DNA from: Macrotrachela quadricornifera
Lineage: Eukaryota; Rotifera; Eurotatoria; Philodinida; Philodinidae
NCBI GenBank assembly: GCA_022393335.1
Contig: JAJEKB010021019.1
Location: 2,021,079 to 2,085,078 of the forward strand
DNA: 64,000 nucleotides
Direction: 5' to 3'
The notes under the pieces are model-generated. The model was not told where the DNA came from, did no database searches, and saw only the letters and a program-made list of their open reading frames with translations. Below, in pieces: positions 56,775 through 64,000 of the stretch. Each line of letters begins with the position of its first letter. The first letter of the stretch is position 1. A program made the position numbers and the translations under genes.

Positions 56775-59700
56775 TTAACAAGTTTGTAAGAAAAGTTTTA
56801 AACTGTCAGCACCTTTGTTGCCTATGACAAAATCCAACTTTCCATCATTATTCAAATCACCAACGGAAACCGAGAATGGAAGAGATCCAAAACCGGTCGA
56901 GAAAAATTTGACATCTTCGAAAGAACCATTACCATATCCAAGCAATACACCTACATTGTTTGTAGCGTTATCGACAACAATAATATCTAGGAAAGCATCG
57001 TTGTTGAAATCATGAACAGCAACTGTATTTAGTTGAGAATTAAGACCGGTTGTAATTATTTTTTGACTTGAAAAAGACCCATCACCCACACCTTTAAATA
57101 GACTAATGCTATGATTGCCACATTTCGCGACCATAATATCAAGTATAGTATCGTTGTTGAAATCCCCAACGGCTACAGAGCATGGAGACAAATCAGTTGC
57201 ATATGCCATTTGGGTTGCGAAAGAACCATTGGCATATCTTAGAAAAATACCGATGTTGCTAGTTCCTGAATTCGCAACTGCAATATCTAATTGATCATCA
57301 CCATTAAAATCACCAACAGCAAATGATCTAGGCCGAGATTCATTTCCAGTTTTGAGTCTCATTTGGTTTCGAAAACCTTCTTGGGGATATCCAAGATATA
57401 CACTAACACAATATTCATTCAAATTAGCAACGACGACATCCATATAAATATCATTATTAAAATCGCCAACAGCTACAGAAATTGGTCCAGAACCAGTAGA
57501 ATATTTCCTTTGATTTGTAAAGATGCCATTACCATATCCGAGAAGTACATTTATAGTGTTGTCACGGAAATTAGCGACAACAATGTCCAAATAGGTATCA
57601 TTATTAAAATCACCAACAGCTATAGAGTATGGCCTAGCATCAACTGGATATCTTGTTTGATGTTCAAAAGAACCATTACCGTATCCAAGTAGCACACTTA
57701 CAGTATTGTCACCCTTATTAGCGACAACGATATCGAGGTAGGTATCATTATTAAAATCACCAACAGCTACAGAGTACGGATTAATACCAGTTGGATGTGT
57801 CGTTTGATTTTTAAAAGAACCATTGCCATATCCAAGAAGTACACTCACAGTGTTCTCAAGAAGATTACCGACGACGATATCTGGATGGTTATCGTTGTTA
57901 AAATCCCCAACAGCTACAGAGTATGGATCAGTACCAGTTGAATATCCTGTTTGATTTTTAAATGAACCATTACCATATCCAAGAAGTACACTTACAGTAT
58001 TGTCACCGAGATTAGCGACAACGACGTCTAAGTAGGTATCATTATTAAAATCACCAATAGCTACAGAGCATGGCTCAATGTCAGTTGGATATTTGGTTTG
58101 ATTGGCAAAAGAGCCATTGCCATATCCAAGAAGTACACTTACAGTATTGTCATGCCCATTGGCGACAACGATGTCCAGATGGGTGTCGCTATTAAAATCC
58201 CCAACAGCTACAGATTGTGGGAAAGTACCAGTTGGATATTTCGTTTGATTTGAAAAAGAGCCATTGCCATGTCCAAGAAGTACACTAACGGTGTTGTCCG
58301 CCTCATTGGTGACGACGATATCCAAATAAATGTCGTTATTAAAATCACCAACAGCTACAGAGTATGGCCAATAGCCAGTTGGATATGTCATTTGATCACC
58401 GAAAGATCCCATGTTGTATGTAACAAGTACATCTATATGATCGATATTATCATATGTGACAATAACTTCTGAACGTCCATCTTTGTTGAAGTCAACAGCA
58501 GCAAACATCGATGGAGCGAAATCAAAGCCTATACTATAACCTGTTTGGCTTTCAAATGTTCCATTGCCATGTCCGAGAAACGTAACAAGATTTTTAGTGC
58601 CATAGTTCGTCACTGCTATATCTGGTTGACCGTCTTTATTAAAATCATCGATAGCGATTGAAGATGGATGAGAATTTAAACCAGTAGAGAATATCATATG
58701 ATTTCCAAAAGTACCATTCTCATATCCAAAAAGGATGTCTATATTATCACTACCATAGTTGGCAACAGCAATATCTAATAAGCTATCATTATTGAAATCG
58801 AAAACAACAAAACTTTGCAAACGAGAACCACCACCAGGTGTAAATTTAGTCTGGTCTTTTAGAGCTCCTCTATCATACCGAAGTAGTACACTTACATTGT
58901 TGTCACGATAATTAGTGACGACAATATCCATTCGAGCGTCATTGTTAAAGTCACCTACAGCTACACTATATGGCTCAGTACCAGTTGAATATTTCATTTG
59001 ATTTGCAAAAGAGCCATTTCCATAACCGAGAAATACACTTACAGTATTGTTACCCCCATTGGCGACAACGATGTCTAGATGAGTGTCATTATTAAAATGA
59101 CCAATAGCTACAGATTGTGGTTGAATACTAGTTGAATATGTCATTTGATTTGCAAAAATACCATTTCCACCTCCGAAAAGTACACTTATATTGTTGTCAC
59201 GGTGATTAGCGACGACAATATCCATTCGAGCGTCATTGTTAAAGTCACCTACAGCTACACTATATGGTTCAGCACCAGTTAAATATTTCATTTGAGTTGC
59301 AAAAGAGCCATTTCCATAACCGAGAAATACACTTACAGTATTATCACCCCCATTGGCGACAACGATGTCCAGATGAGTGTCGCTATTACAGTGCCCAACA
59401 GCTACAGATTGTGGCTCAATACCAGTTGAATACGTCATTTGATCTGCAAAGATGCCATTTCCATGTCCGAGAAGCACACTTACAGTGTTGTTAACTTTAT
59501 TGGCAGCGACAATATCCAGATAGGTGTCATTATTAAAATCACCAACAGCTACAGAGCATGGCCCAATACCAGTTGAATATTTCGTTTGATTTGAAAAAGA
59601 ACCATTACCATATCCAAGAAGTATACTTACATTGCTCTCAAAGAGATTACTAACGACGATATCTAGATAGGTATCATTATTAAAATCCCCAACAGCTACA

Positions 59701-60989
59701 GATTGTGGGAAAGTACCAGTTGGATATTTCGTTTGAATTGGAAAAGAGCCATTGCCATGTCCGAGAAGTACACTTACAGTATTGTCAAACTCATTGGCGA
59801 CGACGATATCCAGATAGATGTCCCTATTAAAATGGCCAATAGCTACAGATAACGGTTGAATACCAGTTGAATATAGCATTTGAATTGGAAAAAACTCGTC
59901 ATAACCCAACATAATTCCTATAGTTCTCGTATCATTATTGATGACGACAATGTCTGAACGATTATCTCTGTTTAAATCACCTATGGCGATAGAGACAGAC
60001 GAAAAAGATCCAGTTGAATACATTGTTGGACTTGCAAAAGTGCCATTACCGTATCCGAGAAGTAAGATTACATTGTTAATGTTATTAGTGGTGACAACTA
60101 AATCCATTCTAGAGTCCATGTTGAAGTCATCAATCCCAATAGAATACGGGGAAGCAGTACCCAATGACCATGTTGTTTGACTTATAAAAGTTCCATCACC
60201 ATGACCGAGAAGTATACCTACATTTTTAGTTCCGTAGTTAGTGACAGCAATATCTAGTATGGAATCGTCATTTAAATATCCAACGGCAATACAGTATGGG
60301 TGAGAATTAGGACCAGTTGAGTACGTGGTTTGGTTTATAAAAGTACCGTTACCAATTCCAAAGAGTATACCGACATTGTTTGTTCCATAATTAGCGATAG
60401 CAAGATCCATCTGTTTGTCCTTGTTGAAATCGCCACTAACGACTGCAAACGGAAAAGAATCATAGCCTGTAGAGTATTTGCTTGACTTTGAAAAACTTCC
60501 ATTTCCATAACCATAAAATATGCTTACATCGTGTGTGCCGTAGTTTGCAGTGACAATATCCAGTGCTGTGTCATTGTTGAGATGAGCTATGCAGATCCAA
60601 ACGGGGCGAGATGACGCAGTAGAAAACGATGTTTGGTTTGCAAAGGATCCATTTTGGAATCTGAAAAGTACACTGATACTGTTTGTGCCGAAATTTGCGA
60701 CGATAATATCCAGTTGACGATCGTTGTTGATGTCTCCAACGGCAACCATGTACGGAGCAGAGCCATAACCGATTGAATGCATGATTGGGCTTGCCATGGT
60801 GCCATTTCCGTATCCAAAATAGATAGCTACACTGTCAGCAGCATAATTGGCAACAGCAATATCTGACAAATTGTCGTTGTTGAAGTCGCCAATTGCAACA
60901 GATCGAGGGTTATAGTCATATTCAATCGGATTTGAGATCGTTGAGTTGAAATTTACTTGACATCTGTCAACTAAGTAACACAAAAACAT
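56775..60989 (-). CDS. Giant FG-GAP/VCBS repeat protein
   Basis: An open frame of 1404 residues made almost wholly of about 28 repeats of 47-49 residues. A typical repeat contains YSVAVGDFNNDTYLDIVVAN, DNTVSVLLGYGNGSF and NQTKYSTG. The DFNNDxxLD loop is a calcium-binding motif. These repeats form integrin-alpha-like beta-propellers used for adhesion or carbohydrate and protein binding outside the cell; NGSF and NNDT sequons support secretion. No transmembrane tail is present. The first ATG gives only a short hydrophobic start (MFLCYLVD). The sequence just inside it is also a good splice acceptor (TTTTTGTGTTACTTAG, minus strand), so the true first exon, with the signal peptide, probably lies upstream of 60989. 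Neighbouring repeats are very similar at the DNA level, with a 294-bp two-repeat duplication near 58970-59560. Confidence 0.85.
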   Translation of the reverse strand: MFLCYLVDRCQVNFNSTISNPIEYDYNPRSVAIGDFNNDNLSDIAVANYAADSVAIYFGYGNGTMASPIMHSIGYGSAPYMVAVGDINNDRQLDIIVANFGTNSISVLFRFQNGSFANQTSFSTASSRPVWICIAHLNNDTALDIVTANYGTHDVSIFYGYGNGSFSKSSKYSTGYDSFPFAVVSGDFNKDKQMDLAIANYGTNNVGILFGIGNGTFINQTTYSTGPNSHPYCIAVGYLNDDSILDIAVTNYGTKNVGILLGHGDGTFISQTTWSLGTASPYSIGIDDFNMDSRMDLVVTTNNINNVILLLGYGNGTFASPTMYSTGSFSSVSIAIGDLNRDNRSDIVVINNDTRTIGIMLGYDEFFPIQMLYSTGIQPLSVAIGHFNRDIYLDIVVANEFDNTVSVLLGHGNGSFPIQTKYPTGTFPQSVAVGDFNNDTYLDIVVSNLFESNVSILLGYGNGSFSNQTKYSTGIGPCSVAVGDFNNDTYLDIVAANKVNNTVSVLLGHGNGIFADQMTYSTGIEPQSVAVGHCNSDTHLDIVVANGGDNTVSVFLGYGNGSFATQMKYLTGAEPYSVAVGDFNNDARMDIVVANHRDNNISVLFGGGNGIFANQMTYSTSIQPQSVAIGHFNNDTHLDIVVANGGNNTVSVFLGYGNGSFANQMKYSTGTEPYSVAVGDFNNDARMDIVVTNYRDNNVSVLLRYDRGALKDQTKFTPGGGSRLQSFVVFDFNNDSLLDIAVANYGSDNIDILFGYENGTFGNHMIFSTGLNSHPSSIAIDDFNKDGQPDIAVTNYGTKNLVTFLGHGNGTFESQTGYSIGFDFAPSMFAAVDFNKDGRSEVIVTYDNIDHIDVLVTYNMGSFGDQMTYPTGYWPYSVAVGDFNNDIYLDIVVTNEADNTVSVLLGHGNGSFSNQTKYPTGTFPQSVAVGDFNSDTHLDIVVANGHDNTVSVLLGYGNGSFANQTKYPTDIEPCSVAIGDFNNDTYLDVVVANLGDNTVSVLLGYGNGSFKNQTGYSTGTDPYSVAVGDFNNDNHPDIVVGNLLENTVSVLLGYGNGSFKNQTTHPTGINPYSVAVGDFNNDTYLDIVVANKGDNTVSVLLGYGNGSFEHQTRYPVDARPYSIAVGDFNNDTYLDIVVANFRDNTINVLLGYGNGIFTNQRKYSTGSGPISVAVGDFNNDIYMDVVVANLNEYCVSVYLGYPQEGFRNQMRLKTGNESRPRSFAVGDFNGDDQLDIAVANSGTSNIGIFLRYANGSFATQMAYATDLSPCSVAVGDFNNDTILDIMVAKCGNHSISLFKGVGDGSFSSQKIITTGLNSQLNTVAVHDFNNDAFLDIIVVDNATNNVGVLLGYGNGSFEDVKFFSTGFGSLPFSVSVGDLNNDGKLDFVIGNKGADSLKLFLQTC

Positions 60990-63144
60990 AAAAATAAAGA
61001 ATAAGCAACCACTCTTATATAACCATCCCTAATGGATTGTGTCAGACTCCTATAGTAGTGAGTGATCAGATTCTATTGAGAACAATTGAATTATTTTAAT
61101 CAGATTTGGACATGTACCAGTACTTTTCAAAAGAATCTCGTTGATTCTTCTTTCATTAAGTAGAAAATTTGTGCGAAAAGATGCATGGTAACTGAGAAAG
61201 AATAGGCACTGTAACTAATATTATGTTAGTAAGAAGCATGGGATGGCTCAAACAAACATGGTCAAAGCCACTATCATTTCTTTTTTACAGACTCTTCTAT
61301 GCTATGATATTGATCACAAATATATTAAAATTAGCCAAAACTTCATCTGGTTTCGAAATCAAAAGAGTGTCAGTATCATTGTGTTGCAATAAGCCTTTAA
61401 CTCCGTCATGAATATTTTTCATCGATAATTCTTAGTGACAATCAGAACGTAAAATGTTTTCTACATGTATCGAGATCACACCACAATGGATGCTTATTAG
61501 TATTTTTCGTCTGACGAAGAAAGCAATTATTGATTTGTTATAGCGTCCAGTCAGAACTGTGACTCCCTATTATGTGATCATACTGCAATACTATAGCATG
61601 GTTCCTATAAAATGATGATGATCTCTGCTTCTCTAAACGACGATATGGCTACTACATTCTCGCCCTTAGATCGACTCAAGGCTAGTCTTAGATTATCCTA
61701 GATATGTATTTATTAGACTATTTTGAGAGTTTGATTGAAACATGGCAAACACAATCGAGTTTTATAGTGACTCCATTATCTTAAGAGAAACATACGCATC
61801 CTCGCTAATAGCTTTAGAATATTCTAATACCTATGAAACATATTGAGACAATATATCAAGTCAAGATGTCATCATTCAATAGCCAAGACTCAAGAACATA
61901 TTTTTATAAGCAAAACTTTTTCTGCGAAAAATCCGAAAACTGGTTTTTTAAAGATCTTCCGAAAAGCCAGCCTTCAGACTTATTTCTCAGAAAAAGTTTT
62001 GCGCATCAAAATATGCTCTTGAGTCTTGGCTATTAAATGCTGAAAATTGCAGATCTTTATCTTGTTTTTGTCGAAAGTTATTCAAAAAATAACCAGGTGT
62101 CTTATATTTGGAAATCGATAACTAGATTTTAATTACCGAAAAGTGTCATTTCAGTATGGATATACCATATTTTATTATTTCGAGCAGCACAAAAGAAGAA
62201 GAATTCGCTAAAAAGTAATGAAGATAAGAACTCAATATAGTATAGAAGAGAGAACATACATAACCTATACAGAAACAAAAAGACAGATATCGAATTTAGC
62301 TGAGCATACTAGACAAATGGAACGTATTTGTATTCAGACAAGATAGCACAATGAAAAAAAGAGACAGATGGAAAAAATGATGAATACGTCTGACAACCTT
62401 CTTACTTAAGGTCTCTATTTATTATTATCTGCTTATTCTCATTTTCAGACAATATATAGACAGAAGATGTGAACAGGATGTAATTCGAAAGAAAGAAATG
62501 TTTACCTTCACCACATTTCATGAGAATATCACTTGAACTTTATCTTATCCTTTCGCATATCTGTTATGCCTAAAACTATTGATACAATAGAGAAAAAGAA
62601 ACTTTGAATAAACTTCTGTTTGAATTCAAAGATATTAAAAAATAGTGTCAAAAATATTAGGATCAGTGGTTGGAAGAATTTCTCTCCTCCATCTGTAGAA
62701 CGTTATATATAGTAAAGCTAAAATTTCTGCAACAAAATGTAACATCATTTTGTAAAAATTCAGTTCATTACCAATGTTCCTATATTGAGACATGATAAAA
62801 ACTTATAGAAAACACTAGAGTCATATTTCTAGAGAATTTTGTCAGGTTTGGTTCATTAAGCAAAGTGGTAACGCAATGAATCAATATGACATTTTTTTTC
62901 TCTATGATCCTTACTAATGAGCAATCTATGAATTCAAAAAGAGGTTATTAGATTGTGAAGTTCTTTCATAAGAAGCTGTATCTTTCTCGTTCTTTTGTAG
63001 ATCCATTCGATTCACTTATGGACAACATCTCAGTTCTAGCGGTGACAACCATTTTAGCTAGTTCACTCATAGGTATTGATTTGAAATAGGCAAGTAAAGC
63101 ATTTATAACATTTATAATTTTGCTTCCGAAAGACAGTATATTTT
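60990..63144. other. Gene-free stretch with hairpin repeat
   Basis: Probably includes the promoter and perhaps the first exon of the FG-GAP gene in its first 200 bp (minus). Beyond, only the hairpin at 61874-62038 is recognised. Confidence 0.45.
61874..62038. repeat. Hairpin repeat with 53-bp arms
   Basis: AATAGCCAAGACTCAAGAAC at 61879 faces GCTCTTGAGTCTTGGCTATT at 62014. The arms continue to CAAAACTTTTTCTG and CAGAAAAAGTTTTG. The loop is about 60 bp. It is probably a MITE; the short open frame through it is an artefact. Confidence 0.8.
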
Positions 63145-63930
63145 GAACATAGGATAATTTTTTTGAAAACGTGCCAGAGTTTACATCGATTTTCTCCGAA
63201 TCAAATAAAACTTTCTCAGTTTGTGGAATTCGAACATGTAAGCATAGCTGTAGGATCAAAAAGTTTTGAAAACCTTGCGAATGGATCCATAAAGAGGGAT
63301 TGGGGGAGGGCATCTTAGTCAGATTGGACCGCAGCTAGCTCTTCTATTTCGAATGATAGAAGTCTGTTTCGAAAATTTCCCAACTTTGCATTCCCCTCAG
63401 ATCCAACTACAGGATTTCCGACACTTCTATAGTAGAGCAACATCAATACAATTAACCGTATGATTTCTAAAAATGACATCTTTGCCCAATTAGTTTTACC
63501 TAAAATCGATTGTCACGAATTTTCCATAGGATTTCCAGCATGGTTTGTCTTCAGGAAAACATCATAATCGATTTTAAGTAAAACTAATTGGGCAAAGACG
63601 ATATTTTCCGAAATCATACGGTTAAGTACATTGATGATATTCCACTATAGGAGAAGTGTCGAAAATCCTGTAGTTGGATCTGAGGGGAATGCAAAGTTGG
63701 GAAATTTTCGAAACAGATTTCTACCATTTGAAATAGAAGAGCTAGCTCGGTTTCAATTTAGCTAGGATGCCCTCCCCCCAATCCTTCTTTATGGATCCAT
63801 TCGCAAGATTTTCAAAACTTTTTGATCCTACAGCTATGCTTACATGTTCGAGTTCTGCAAGCTCAAAAAGTTTTATTTCATTTGGAGAATATTGAGTACG
63901 TTTTTGTAAGAATTACCGCATATTGATATC
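63145..63930. repeat. Large palindrome
   Basis: Arms at about 63145-63515 and 63560-63930 are reverse complements, closest over the inner 300 bp. Landmarks are GGATCCATAAAGAGGGATTG facing CAATCCTTCTTTATGGATCC, GGGAATGCAAAGTTGGGAAA facing TTTCCCAACTTTGCATTCCC, and AAAACTAATTGGGCAAAGA facing TCTTTGCCCAATTAGTTTT. The spacer is about 45 bp. A minus-strand open frame (62966-63313) runs into one arm and is not supported as a gene. Confidence 0.85.
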
Positions 63931-64000
63931 GAATTTTATCAGAAGGTTGATATTTCTTAGGCGAAAATTCCAAATATATCTACGAAAAGAACTGATCTTG

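Noticed and set aside
56815..60180. Plus-strand open frames opposite the FG-GAP gene
   Set aside because: They recur with the repeat period and are antisense shadows.
61833..62036. 67-codon plus-strand frame
   Set aside because: Fully explained by the hairpin repeat at 61874-62038.
62966..63313. 115-codon minus-strand frame
   Set aside because: Runs into an arm of the large palindrome and resembles no known protein.

Overview
This window looks like a transposon-rich segment of a bdelloid rotifer genome, with Rotaria or Adineta as likely genera. The DNA is AT-rich. Genes are eukaryotic, with very short introns (about 50-65 bp, GT..AG) or none. The gene content is typical of bdelloids: F-box/LRR proteins, ribonuclease-inhibitor-type LRR proteins, an R-S-ExE ADP-ribosyltransferase fused to TPRs, and a giant FG-GAP/VCBS repeat protein. 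The species call is inference; no rRNA or other marker gene is present.

Layout. 1-312: three exons of an LRR gene (minus). 1441-2601: F-box-like gene (minus). 2602-6628: gene-free, with large inverted repeats. 6629-7177: two-exon WCPPC thioredoxin-like gene (minus). 7205-12539: autonomous Helitron with recognisable 3' and 5' termini, ending 27 bp upstream of the thioredoxin-like start codon. Two more Helitron 5' ends and a C-rich minisatellite follow, up to 13313. 14915-18118: secreted NIDO/AMOP/VWD protein. 19563-22796: a cluster of BTB-like paralogues (an orphan last exon, a full gene, a relic). 23353-28708: full-length Jockey-like LINE with two ORFs, hairpin tandem repeats in its 3' UTR, a poly(A) tail and target-site duplications. 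31442-33651: ART-TPR gene (minus). 34675-39191: relics of piggyBac, mariner and Helitron2-like elements around a decaying BTB-like copy. 39676-42606: Tc1/mariner-IS630-type transposon with about 530-bp terminal inverted repeats. 42707-42929: a MITE. 43226-43846: LRR gene, with 44-bp repeats upstream and an inverted duplication starting at its stop codon. 45335-47950: nested Helitron2-like repeats. 48344-49334: membrane-anchored 2H-phosphoesterase-like gene. 49743-50765: third large BTB-like paralogue. 53287-54428: three-exon F-box gene. 56775-60989: FG-GAP protein (minus). 63145-63930: large palindrome.

The least explained pattern is the BTB-like family. It is present as five copies or relics. 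All share a basic C-terminal tail where that exon survives, and a short hairpin-like motif (GGAAAAAACCAAC) lies upstream of each of the three longest copies. No pathway linking the host genes can be read from this window; it is best understood as scattered host genes in a transposon-dense, subtelomere-like landscape.
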